Shown: positions 23,620-34,999 of the stretch, piece after piece | Layout of the letters: each line of letters starts with the position of its first letter | How positions within the stretch are numbered: position 1 is the stretch's first letter | From: Diphasiastrum complanatum | Taxonomy: Eukaryota; Streptophyta; Lycopodiopsida; Lycopodiales; Lycopodiaceae | Reading direction: 5' to 3' | Length of the DNA stretch: 64,000 bases | NCBI GenBank assembly: GCA_029204225.1 | Contig: CM055107.1 | Coordinates: 17,458,809 to 17,522,808, forward strand | Notes under the pieces: generated by a model | The model's database searches: none | The model's input: the letters and a program-made list of their open reading frames with translations, nothing else | Told to the model about the DNA's origin: nothing | Made by a program: the position numbers and the translations under genes

Positions 23620-25508
23620 GAGGCTTCAGTCCAGAATCTGTGGAGCAGTGATGCATGCGCTAACATACATTTGGCTGATTCAACCAAGGTACGGTTCTTC
23701 CTCTCGGCTAAGCCATTAGACTGAGGACTGTAAAGAGTCATGAATTGTTGCTCAATGCCTTTGCTTTGGCAATACTCCTTAGACTCGATAGAGATATATT
23801 CTCCATCGTTGTCTGACCTTAGAGCCTTGATCGACCATCCAATCTCCTTTTCTACACGCTCCTTGAAGATTCTTAAGTAGTTGAAGGCTTCTGATTTCTT
23901 CTTTATAAAATACACCATAGTCCTTCTAGAAAATTCATCAACAAAAGTTATAAAATATTTTGCATCCTTCAACGAAGAATTTTTCATCGGGCCACAAATG
24001 TTTGAATGTATAATGTCTAATAATCCTCTAGCAACATGCTGATGGCTTGATTTAAATGGTTTCCTAGTCTGTTTACCAACTAAAAATTCTTGACAGACAG
24101 GTAACTCAACTTTATCACGAGGATAGTCGAGATCAAGAAAAATAGATTGTCTAGACATTTGTTGCACAAGAGCATGATTCAAGTGAGCAAGTCTGTAATG
24201 CCAAAGTAAACTTTTATTTGCATGAATAGAAGTACTGGCACCTAACTAGAGGCAAAAAATCAATGACTTAATTAATACAGATATCCATGCCTCTTTTCGG
24301 GTGCTAGGATCTTGTCTGTTCTATCAACTACTTTGCACTGATCACATTCGAATTCTACTCTATGTCCTAGATCTATGATTCTGCTTACAGAGAGCAGATT
24401 CGTAGATAAATTTGGTACATGCAAGACTTTTGAGAGTAGCTTAGACTGATCATTTGCAAAGATTAATCTTACAGTACCTTCACCTTTAATAGCTTGTGTG
24501 CTATTGTTGCCAAGGTGAACATATTTCTGGGTACTGTAAGGTGTATAGATTCGAAATAACCAATGAGGCTGGTCATGTGCTGAGTGGCTCTAGAATCCAA
24601 TCCAGGAACCAAGAATTGTCACCGGATGCTCCTTGATGGTTATCATGATCTGTTTCTTGAATAGGCTGTGGAGCTTCTGCAGCTGGATTTGCCACTTGAT
24701 TCGACTACTCCTTGCTGTTGTTCTTTGTTTGAAGTATCCGGCAGTCTTGAATTTCTTGGTTGTTTTGCTTGCAGTATCTGCAGAACAACTTCTCCTTCGT
24801 CTGCAAATTCGACTATTCTTTGTGCTGAGCTAGTTTCTGGTCTGGCTTTGATTGCTTTGGGCCTTTCTTCTTTTGCTTCTTAGTCGTGCTCTTGTTGGTG
24901 TATAAGGCGTGAGAATCAGATGAGGAACTTGAGGCTTCGTTCCTCCGCGTGTCTTCCTACAACAACATAGTAATGACTCTCGAAAGAGTCAGTTCTAGAT
25001 GTGTCGTGATGATCATCACCCAACTGTCGTATGAGCTTGGCAAGCTTGTAAGCAGTTGCATCACAGCATCTTAATCGTCTATGACAAATCCGACAGTGGC
25101 CATTTGCCTTAGGAGGTTCTTGAATTGATTGATGTGATTCTGCAAGGAATCACCATTCGCCATCTTGAGGGAGTACAATTTCTTCCTGAGATGTAGCTTG
25201 GAAGCTATATCTCGCACTTCGTATAGTGTGCTCAAGATGTCCCAGACTTCTTTCGATGTCTGAGCCTCGGATACATGGCCGATCTGGGTATCCGTGATGT
25301 TGAGGATGATCAGCGCGAAAGCCTTTCCATCCTTCAGCCTCCATCTGGCGATTGCTGCGTCGTCTGCTTCGGGTTTCCCTTCTACACCTGTAACAACGTC
25401 ATACAATTCTTTAGACATTAGTACAGTTTTCATCTTAAATTTCCACAGATGGTAATTGGTTCCATCAAGCTTGTCCATGATAGGACTAGCTTTCCCTTGG
25501 GAATCCAT
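23620..25508 (-). pseudogene. Copia D gag, protease, integrase; truncated
   Basis: Minus-strand gag starts MDSQGKASPIMDKLDGTNYH at 25508 and stays open to 25071 (UBN2-type copia gag, residues 1-145). Further on, a decayed knuckle and a protease remnant (SRATQHMTS near 24580) are broken by stops. Integrase is open again at 23607-24182: KYFITFVDEFSRRTMVYFI, IKALRSDNDGEYIS and YSPQSNGLAERKNRTLVES carry the D..D..E core. Homology stops abruptly at about 23620 after FWTEAS. RT and RNase H are absent, so the copy is 3'-truncated. The 5' end is complete, with primer site and LTR. Confidence 0.9.
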
Positions 25509-25654
25509 TTGGAAGATTAGTCTAAGTGATGGGAAAAAGAAACTATCAGTGACTTAAGTATGAAAATCTGATACAGAATTACAGAACAAGAAGACGCTTA
25601 CTCTATTGGTTAGTAGAGTCTTGTACTGTGAAAGCTTATCAGGCTACCAAAATA

Positions 25655-25666
25655 GATCTGATACCA
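25655..25666 (-). promoter_or_regulatory. Primer-binding site of copia D
   Basis: The minus strand reads TGGTATCAGATC directly after the LTR terminus. It has one mismatch to the common TGGTATCAGAGC. Confidence 0.85.
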
Positions 25667-26458
25667 TGTTTGAGAAAGAGAGTGTGTCGTGTGTGAGAAA
25701 CGAAAATAGCTTGAAAAGAAAACGAACACGAGAAAGGAGCGAACTCGAAACTCGAACTCAAACGGAAAGTGTTCGTGCGTAGCGGAATGAGCTATATAGC
25801 TCTTTCCCTAAGCATGACTACGCCTATCAGAAACAAACAGAATGTTAGTGATGGAAATCATGGTCGTTCTGATTACATAGCCAAACATTAATGAAAGACC
25901 GGAAGAATAATTTGTCGCAAATAGGAAGACAAATTATTAGTCGTGAATGATTTGCGAAGAGCTTGACAGAGCTCGACTGATAATCAGTCGCGAAAGGCAA
26001 GACTAAATATTAGCGTCAACAGCTAGACTAATATTAACTCCTAAAAATAGATTGCCAGATTGAGCAACTAGAAAGTCAGACAAAATGAAAGGTAAGCATA
26101 GCTATATTGACGCAAATCTAAATGCAGAACAAAAGAGTTGTTATCAGATTAAGTATAGCTGAAGTGAACGTTGGTAAAGATGCGAAAAATGCGTCACTCA
26201 GACGAAATGCCTCAGGATTTGATTTACAGGGTGCCTTTGCTTCCTAGGGCACCTTTGGCATTTTCTAAGGCAGTGTCATCTTTTTCGCCTGTCACAAAAC
26301 ACGTGTAAAAAGACAGTGTCGCATTTTGTTTGCCTTTTCTTCGCCTATGAGAATTTACGTGTAAATATGAAGACTGTGCGACAACGTGAGTAAAACTATA
26401 GCATGAATGGAAGCAAATTAAAATGGGATTTAGGAGAGTAGAGGAGATAAATCCAACA
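25667..26458 (-). mobile_element. Copia D 5' LTR (792 bp)
   Basis: The minus strand runs from TGTTGGATTTATCTC to CTCTTTCTCAAACA. The first 15 bases equal those of copia E, showing related families. It carries GCGTCAC/GTGTCGC motifs at about 26180-26320, like those in the A1 and H LTRs. Confidence 0.85.
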
Positions 26459-26784
26459 GAAGGCACAAACGCCAAGGGAAGAACTACAAGGTCTCACATA
26501 CGACTTTAGCGAAGCCACCGTAGGGAACCGCAAAGTCAGACTTGTGAAGACCAACAAAAAATCGCACCTCAACTCACGAAGCAACTGACCGAAGACCATC
26601 ATGATGGGAACGACAACAACCAGTATGCGATACGGCTCACGACCGCGAAGAACCACAATCTGACGATTGCGGTCACAAAGGAGTGCTCAAAAGCGGCAGA
26701 TCTTCACGACCCCAGTGCCTGGGAAGATCAGCAAAGTACCAGCGTCGAGAACGAACTCCACAGACAATGCAGACGGACATCTGA

Positions 26785-27290
26785 AGCCGTTAGAACATGC
26801 TTAATATGTTCTTGTAATCAAAATGATTAGCATAAAACCACTTTCCTCTGTTCCTATATATAAAGGGTGAACACGAGAGTTATGGTTGAGTAGCAAGCGT
26901 CCGCTAGTAAGTGAGACCATTTTGATTGTTTGTAAGAGACAAACAATCAAAATCTCTTGCGTCAATGCACTACGTGGTATGCCACACAACACTCAAAGAT
27001 CATTAACATAATACAAAAGATACTGGCACATTTTGTCTTCGTGTATAATCTGGAATGCTTAATGCTAGTTCATTGTTCATGTTCATTCAGCTTTCATTCT
27101 ACATTCCACACTAGGGCTCATTTATCCGAATGTTTAATAAATCAGTAGTAGGTCAGTAGTGTCTGTCTACACCTTGGGAGATGATAGATCTCAAAGATGC
27201 AGCAATAGCCACAATTGAGAGTTCGACTCTATTTAGGCAGAATAGGAGTCATGGTTGAAAGTGAATTATCTGACACTCCAATAGTGGATT
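26785..27290 (+). mobile_element. LTR-like segment related to the copia A family
   Basis: Contains TATATATAAAG near 26853. It then follows the same order of segments as the A2/A3 LTR 3' half: GTCCGCTAGTAAG, CAATGCACTACGTGG, a T-rich middle and ATCAGTAGTAGGTCAGTAGTG. A degenerate primer-site-like AGTGGATTCAGACG lies near 27284. No coding sequence follows, so this is a remnant or a diverged solo LTR. Confidence 0.5.
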
Positions 27291-29430
27291 CAGACGGGGT
27301 CCAACACCGGCCCCTTGCGTGTTTCATTTCCCCCATCATCATAACAGAGATTCCATCGGGTGGCATGGTCTAAGCCTATCCTATGGGGGATAAATACCTT
27401 GTGCCACGACAAGATGAGCAAAGAGATGCACATGCAAAGATGAGGCAAGCAGACTCCTTGAACTGTTGCAAGATGGGGAGACAATAACAAGAGTAACCAG
27501 TTGGAAAAATTGATGAGTACTCCACAACAAAGATTAACATAGTCAGAGAAGGGAGAGTTGGGCAACGAGTTGCTTGAGCAAGCATACTAGTAAGCAAGAG
27601 ACATATCTTATCCGAAAGTGCTAAAAATGGGATTGAGACAATCAGATTCACAAAGCGTTGCCCATTAGTGATGTGACTAAAAGGTCGATTTGCATTGGAG
27701 ACGTCAATTTGCTCTCTAGCAATGTGACATGGAAAAGTCGATAGTGGGATAGATAATGGTAGACCGTGTCCATTTTTTCCCTCCACACAAGAAAATCCCA
27801 CTTCAATCTAGCTTGTAGAATTTCCAAATGATTGTTGCATGATGTTTCTTTCCACATTTTTCATTTCCCAATGCAATATCCCATTGCCCCTTTTATTGAT
27901 CCCAATACACTAAATTCAAATCACACAATGAAATGTTAATAGAGCAATCCCTTCTTAGTGTAAAATATGCGAATATTAGCTTCATTAATCATGTAATTAT
28001 GTACACAATTTGATTCCCATATGTGAAAACTTGTTCCCATGTGTGGAGAGTAGGCTTAGGCTACTTAGGTTGAGGCCATAGGTGTTAGGCAAGTCATTTG
28101 GTCAAGTTACGTACAATCTAACAGACCAAACTTGTAAAATCCAAAAAAATTTGGTGGTAATTTACCAATCCTAGGTTGGCATACATAACCACTTTAGATT
28201 GCTCTTGCTTCTTATATCAAGAATTTTGGCATTTCTTCAAGGACTAATGATAGAGCTAATCTAGCAATGGAAAGGATCACTCTTCTAGATTAGATCCATT
28301 CAAGGTCCTAAGTCTCACTATATTCACACTTAGAAGGGGGAAGGGTATGGCCCAAGGACATTTGCCATGTTGGAAGTGTTTTTAAAAATCACCATCGCAC
28401 ACTGTGTTGTTGAAACTTTGAACCTGAGGGCATTGTGCCAATAAAAGTCTCGGGTTGCTAGTCTACCACGATTTTTTGGGATCATGAAACTTTTAAAATA
28501 CAAACAAAAACGAATTTAGGGTTTTGTTTAATATATAAAATCTCTTCAAGAACTAAGTTTTTTTTGTTACAATAAGTATATACTTAGCTACTTGTAGTAG
28601 TTTCATCTTTATTCTAGTTTTATCACAACGCTAGCTATGCAAAATTAGCAATATAATTTTGTAGTTATATAATCTAATCAATAGATGTTTTAAACTGAAA
28701 GGGTAGCACTTCAAAAAACAAATCAACATCCTCTTAACATCCTCAAATTGGAAGTAAACTCAAATGAGATTTATCACACATTACCCTAGGAGTTACTCAC
28801 CAAAGGCCTCACCTCTAGAGGTGCGAGCAGACTAGCTCTCCACACCCCTTGACTTGCAAGTCTCCTAATTAGAAGGGGGTCAAGACCTCTAGCATGTGGC
28901 CCCACCTGGCTAGGACGTCAGGCATGGGTTTTCACATGCATGAATAGGTTCCCTGACTTGGCAATGGGTTAGGCTTACCACGCCAACATGTCCACTTGAG
29001 ATTTGGCTTCCATGGGTCAACATTTTTGATGTGGCTGAAAAATTGCCTAGTTTCAGCAATTGCCATCCCATTTCAAGCACCATCAACACTTGACGATCTC
29101 AAGGTGCATCAATTGCAAAAAATCAAGCATCATCGATTTCAGAATTGAGAGATCATCACGAGCCAGCATGCACAGATGTGTTTTGAGCCGGATGGCTCAC
29201 AAGCTCTTCCCTCTCCTTAGTCAATCCCTTGTGCATGTGAAAAGGCCCTTATCGTGCATGTGACTAGGATCAGGATGATGGGCCCCCCAAAGGCACCTTG
29301 GCAAGGCCCTTGGTGCACTCAAGGATCATGACTCATGGTCAGCTCGAGGTGAGAGCGCCCCGTGGCGCCTCTAAATTTGAAGACACTACACGTGTCGCCT
29401 TACGCCGCACTGTCCTACGCTACTGTCCCT
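27291..29430. other. Gene-free stretch upstream of the dehydrogenase gene
   Basis: Minus-strand frames at 27290-27801 overlap each other, show no recognisable domain and are probably chance. A TTCCCATATGTG ... TTCCCATGTGTGGAG segment near 28015 resembles the CACRTGTG part of the 5742 LTR and may be a small LTR relic. No other feature is supported. Confidence 0.45.
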
Positions 29431-29434
29431 GCCC

Positions 29435-29443
29435 TTATTTAAG
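29435..29443 (+). promoter_or_regulatory. Candidate TATA box of the dehydrogenase gene
   Basis: TTATTTAAG stands about 540 bases before the start codon, at the edge of a more GC-rich upstream block that includes ACACGTGTC at 29388. A 5' UTR intron is possible (GAAG followed by GTACAT near 29498). It is a weak candidate without transcript data. Confidence 0.3.
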
Positions 29444-29984
29444 GACTAATTGCCCCTTTGAAGAAAGCTGACTGAAGCTGTGAAGGAAGAAGAAGAAGGT
29501 ACATATTTCTATGCATCTGATAAATCAACTGGATTTGGGTTTCATTGATCATTTGTGCATCAATTACCACTGCAAATTTGCTTTCTGTTGAATGATTTGG
29601 CAAAACAATCTGTGATCCCTGAAGCCAGCCCCCAGATCATTTAAATTCACCTTTTAGGCTGCATTTAGCACCCAATTTTTTAAGTGGGTGCAGTAAATCA
29701 AGAGAGATATCCTGACCCTGGAAAAGCTGTTTTTTGAGCTGAATTCTTGGTTAAAAGAGAAAGTCTTGTGTTGTGCTTTTGGCAAGCAAGTGAATACTTA
29801 AGTAATCAAGGCATTAAAATTATAAAGTTGTTAGTTTGCAGCTGTAATTTGCAAGAATCTGAGTCAATAGAAGAAAATCAAAGAAACCCAATTCTAATTC
29901 AGTATTTCTGCTCAATTGCATTTGGTAGCCAGCTGAGAGGAAGCTTAATTAGCATAGAAAAAGAGTACGAAATTTTCCTAAGCA

Positions 29985-32900
29985 ATGGCTAGTAGTAGCT
30001 ACTTTGCTCGATCCATTAGTGTATCAGCCGAATCCAGGCGGCATTGGCTTCCCCCTGCCGTCAGGATTCAGGCTGAAGGAGGCTGTGCGAGCTTCCTTCC
30101 AAGAATAGCATTCAGGAGTGATTCGTCTCTTTCTTCGCTTCTCATAAAGGATTGCTCCTCATTGCACAGATCGATCATCACAACCAATCCTTCTCGTCGT
30201 CCAAAGGAGTGCTCTCTATCGATCAACTGTACAATGACAAAAGATTCTCAGGTCAGTAGTGCAAGGACGGTTTGCATTCCATAGTTTTACTACACCTTTC
30301 AGAATTCCTAGTGAGTTGTGGAGATCTCTTGACTTCTCGCTTTTATCTTTATTCCAGGCGTTTCTTGTTAATTCTAACATTACAGAAGAATGTCTGTTGG
30401 ATGTAGTCTTTGTGCTATCGAGCCTAAAACACGAAATGGCTACAGTCTACGTTGTCGCTTATTGATCTTAGTTATGGCAGAAAATAATTGCGCTAGCTAG
30501 TAACTGAACTGGGTCTTTTCTTGTGGCACAGATCCAACTGGATGTCCTACACGACATCATAGAGGGATCGTTGGCGGATCACACCACTCAAGGGCAGCAT
30601 GGCGTCAACTATCATCATCCATCACCAGGAACAGATGGCTACACTTTCTTCATGCCTTGTTGTAAGATTTTTGGTTTCGTTTCGAACAACTTCTATTTCA
30701 TGAAAATAATGTCAGCAGTGTCAACTGCTGTCTATTCGCTCTGACAGGGGAATTCATCTTGGTTTCCGAAGGGGGGGCTTGAGCCTGGGACCACAGAAAC
30801 TTTGGACGCCAAATTAACTGAGCCAACCCCGTTGGATCCGACGGGGGAACGATGAAGGCATACATGCAAGGTTTCAAGATCGTAATTCGGTTTTCAGTCC
30901 TCAGGAATGGCCTTTCATTAGTCTTTGTTCATTGCAGTGAATTTGATCGGCGAGGGCTCCCTAAAAGGAGCTGGAGCGCAGATTCAGGAGCTAGGGTTCA
31001 AGAAAGCTCTTATAGTCACTGATAAGGTACGCGTTGCATTAAATAGTTTACAATGGCGTTGATGAGGAAACTAGAGCAGATCATTCAATTTTTTTTTAAT
31101 TTTTTTAGAAGCTTACATCTTTCCACGATGCAGGTCCTCGTGAAAGTAGGAGCTGCGAAAGCAGTGACTGACGTACTGGATAGCATCGGGGTAGAGTATG
31201 CCATATATGATGGGACTGAGCCCAACCCAACAGACAAGCAAGTGGAGGCAGGAGTGGAAAAGTTCCATGAGAACAATTGCGATTTTATTGTGTCATTTGG
31301 TGGTGGATCTCCGCATGACTGTGCCAAGGCTATTGGAGTTGTAGCCGGCAATGGAGGTAGAGCAAACTATGTTCTGATGTGCCCTTGTGGGTTCTAGAAT
31401 TTCAGTTGAATTGCCCAGAGCACAGGATCTCATATGAACTTGACCTTTGATCTGAGCAGGTACGATCCACGACTATGAGGGATTAAATAAGATCAAGAAG
31501 CCTATGGTACCCGTAGTGGCTTTGAACACCACAGCAGGAACTGCCGCAGAAATCACAAGGTTTGCCATAATTACGGACAGTTCTCGCCATGTGAAAATGG
31601 CCATCATCGACTGGAAGGTGACTCCAAAAATCTCTGTCAATGATCCTGTTCTCATGGTAAGCTGAATTGCATCCGTTGATCCATTTGCTTCTGTGAAACT
31701 CTCTGATAACATTGCTATGGTATTTTGTTAGGTTTTCTATGAGGCTTTTACCATTCAACATAGCTCTTGTGAGGTTTGAGATCCTCTGGAGAGTCTTTCC
31801 CTTCTCATGACAATAGATTCTAGATGAGCATTTTACGTTCTTGAGTATTTGGGAATGCTCTAATGCTGCAGGTAGGAATGCCAAAATCATTGACAGCAGC
31901 AACAGGCATGGATGCTCTCACTCATGCCATAGAGGCCTATGTTTCCATCGGTTCCAATCCAGTAACTGACGCTGCTGCCCTGCATGCAATGCGCCTGATC
32001 ACTACCTATTTGCGGGATGCAGTCAATGATGGAAAGAACATGAAAGCTCGAGACATGATGGCTTATGCCGAGTTTCTTGCGGGTATGGCTTTTAACAGTG
32101 CTGGTTTGGGCTATGTCCACGCCATGGCTCACCAATTGGGAGGCCTTTACAACTTGCCTCATGGTGTCTGTAATGCTGTTCTTCTACCTGTTGTCCAGGT
32201 TAACTGCTCACATCTCTTGCGGATGATGAAAACACGATTATATCTTATGATTTTAGCATATATGTACTCTGATTTACACGGACTCAAAAGTTGTGTATGT
32301 TCACATACAGGAGTATAATGCAAAGAAGGTACCCCATCTTTTCATAGATATTGCAGCTGCATTCGGGTTAAAAAATGTTGGCGAAGATGGTGCCTTGGCT
32401 GTGGAAGAAGTTCTGGCTTCGATTAGGTATTTGAACCCAGTCAGTTTGATTCCTTTCTTTGCTGCAACAAAGTGTTCAAATTTTCTTGAGACAATTCTAT
32501 CAGAAAAAGCATATCAGATTAGATTCAGAAGTAGCTTGCAGGAGGAGTTTGCATATTGTTTTGAGAGATGATTAAGAAATTATGATCTTTCTAAGGGGTT
32601 GTGGGATAGAGTGATTTTAAATCCCTTATGCTGCAAAGGCTTAGTGTTTAAAGTTTTGGCAACCGCAATCATTAATAGCACTTACATCTTAATTATCTTT
32701 AATGGTTGCATGAGCAACATGTGATAGGGTTTATAATGATGGACACATTCACCAATTTGTGTGTGCTTTGTCCACCAAACAAGTTTTGTACAGAAACTGA
32801 TGAAAATTTGGTTGGTTGTAGGTCTTTGAGCAAGGATGTGGGAATTCCAAAGAACTTGGAAATTCTTAAAGTGAAGCCTGAGGATTATGAGTTGCTGGCT

Positions 32901-33197
32901 GAGAATGCAATGAAGGTATAATGCTCAGTCATACTAAGAAAATTATCTCAATCATCAACGATGTAACCTGTAAAAGAGTATAAAGCTTGTCCAATTGACT
33001 GCTGATTAAAAGGGCTTGATGATATATCCTCGCTAGTTCTGCACATGATTGTTGCTCCCTATGCTTGGAAATTAATGCCTTTGCTTCTGGTTTAATATTT
33101 GGTCTTGGTTTTGTAGGATGCCTGTGGTTTTACAAACCCACGTGCACCCACCAAAGCGGAGGTTGTTGGGCTTTTCCGACAGGCCTATGAGCAGTGA
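29985..33197 (+). CDS. Iron-containing alcohol dehydrogenase, organelle-targeted (nine exons)
   Basis: A group III, Fe-dependent NAD(P)-linked alcohol dehydrogenase. Exons: 29985-30251, 30532-30661, 30938-31026, 31134-31356, 31460-31656, 31872-32198, 32311-32426, 32822-32915, 33117-33197. Every intron is GT-AG and all phases agree, giving 1,524 bases and 507 residues. The ATG is preceded by an in-frame TAA at 29979. Residues 1 to about 120 precede the catalytic core and start [19 protein letters not shown], Ser/Arg-rich and acid-poor like a transit peptide. Core landmarks are GGGSPHD (218-224, dinucleotide binding), TAGTAAE, and the metal ligands D316, H320, H385 and H399, with H389 also conserved. 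The spacing matches FucO/DhaT-type enzymes. These reduce aldehydes or oxidise primary alcohols or diols; the exact substrate is not predictable. The core is strikingly bacterial in character, so old transfer into plants or an organellar origin is possible. Confidence 0.93.
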
Positions 33198-33970
33198 AAT
33201 TTGAGTGACCTGAAATGGCCATTATATATCTGACATTCTTTAGTTTTTGGGTTTCCTTAAATATACCGATCTGTTTTGGTCAGCGTTTGTCAAGGACAAA
33301 GATGGTATCCTGGCTCAATTTTTTTAGGCCCTCCTAAATTCTGTAGATGCCAAAGAAACTATTGTCCATCATCCTACAATATGCAGTTCTGGGGTTTCAG
33401 GTATTTTAACAAAGTTGATAGGATTGTAGAAAAGTTTGAGAAGAATTATCAATCCTTGCTGGAGGTTCAGTGTCATAAAAATAAGGAGCTGATGGTAGCA
33501 ACTAGAGAATGAGAGATTATCTAGCATCAAGTGACGGTATCTTACTACACTCGGGTAGTGAAATATGATAGAAGGAAAATATTATCTATATTTGATAGAT
33601 TTTTTGGAAAATTTGAGAAGAGTTTTGATAAGAAATGTTATGCCTTCCGGATGTTCAGTGGCATAAAAATAATGAGGAACTATAGAATGAGAGCTATCCA
33701 CTGCCACTATGAAGTTGAGAGGGTCTCTCAACCCAAGAGAATCCGGATTCTTTCGAAACCCAGTTAGCAACTTATGCTGAAGTTGCTTGGGTAATGATGA
33801 GACATAAGCAATGCGTTGGCTAAGTTTTTTTGTTTATTGAATTCTATGTTATTGTTTTGATTTAGATCTTGTGACTTTTTTGGTTGCACGTATATTGTTT
33901 CTAAGCTTTACCTTATGACATCAATGACTTCTCAATTTAAATTTGTGAAATTGGATATATTCTAATTTCG
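33198..33970. repeat. 3' flank with diverged tandem duplication
   Basis: Downstream of the stop, a unit of about 165 bases (GATAGNNTT ... GAAAARTTTGAGAAGA ... GTTCAGTGKCATAAAAATAA) occurs near 33416-33520 and again at 33592-33690. Frames across it share a KFEK motif but are too short and broken to call a gene. Confidence 0.55.
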
Positions 33971-33975
33971 CAAAT

Positions 33976-33999
33976 ATATATATATATATATATATATAC
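33976..33999. repeat. (AT)n microsatellite
   Basis: An alternating AT tract of about 24 bases. Confidence 0.9.
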
Positions 34000-34808
34000 A
34001 CGTAGGTATTAGGTTTTATCTTCTTGAAGACAGAGGCTAGAAGTCTCCTAAACCCCAAAGAAAAGCTCAAAACAATTTGCTTGTACCATCTAGGAAAAGA
34101 CAATCGTTAGATAACCCAATCATCCATCACCATAGTGCAAGCAAACTCATTTGGTTGCATAACCAAACTCATTCAAAACCCACCTTGTTTCAAATTTGTT
34201 TGAAGCTCTTCTTTTAGCTTTTGATATTGTGGAAAAATTCAACCATTTTTAGCTATTTGTAGCTTACTTGTCACCAATTTGTGAAGATATTGTATGTTTG
34301 TGCATGTAGAATAGCTAATGGGAAATTTGCCCTAGAGTATAGGAAAAAAATCAAACTTTTGTAGACCTTGAGTTCTTTTTTCGAAATATTTGAAACATTT
34401 CAAGTTTGGACATTTGAGATGTTGGTTGTTACCATAACCATCGTTGCTCTATGTTGATAAGATGAAGTCAACAAGTTCATTTCAAAAAAAAAGTAAGCTT
34501 GTAAATAGAGCAATTTGACGTGCAACATCATATGAAAGATGAAGAGATTCAATAATCAGTATTGAATAACTAGCTCAGTAGTTCGGCTATTATGAAAAAA
34601 CTCATTGATACATCTCTATCATGCATTAATGCATCAAAAACTAACTAATTTTTGACAATAGTTTCTACATGCTTTGGTTATCCATGCAAGGCTATGTATG
34701 AGTTGCATGATAGTTGTAAATCAAGTTCAAGCCCTCAGTTGCAATTTCTAGTCAATAGATGCTCAAATATAAGTTTGTAATATGTGCATAATTGATTTCC
34801 AAGTACCA

Positions 34809-34975
34809 CGTATGATCTCCAAGATAAACACTTATCATCTAGCAATCACCATGAGAGAAATCAATTACATTTGTTCAAAAATATTTGTATGATCTCCAAG
34901 GTACACACTTATTATCTAGCAACAATCATGAGAGAAATTGATAAATGATCAATGACATTTGTTCAAAAACATTTT
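34809..34975. repeat. Tandem duplication, about 80-bp period
   Basis: GTATGATCTCCAAGRTAMACACTTAT, CATGAGAGAAAT and ACATTTGTTCAAAAA occur twice in the same order, from 34809 and from 34889. Confidence 0.85.
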
Positions 34976-34999
34976 TTTATCTATATGAAAATCAATTTC

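Noticed and set aside
27290-27857. Overlapping minus-strand frames up to 141 codons
   Set aside because: Two or three frames are open at once, typical of chance. No family, start context or introns support a gene.
31483-32162. Minus-strand frames within the dehydrogenase gene
   Set aside because: Shadows of the plus-strand coding exons and introns; the plus-strand gene explains the region completely.
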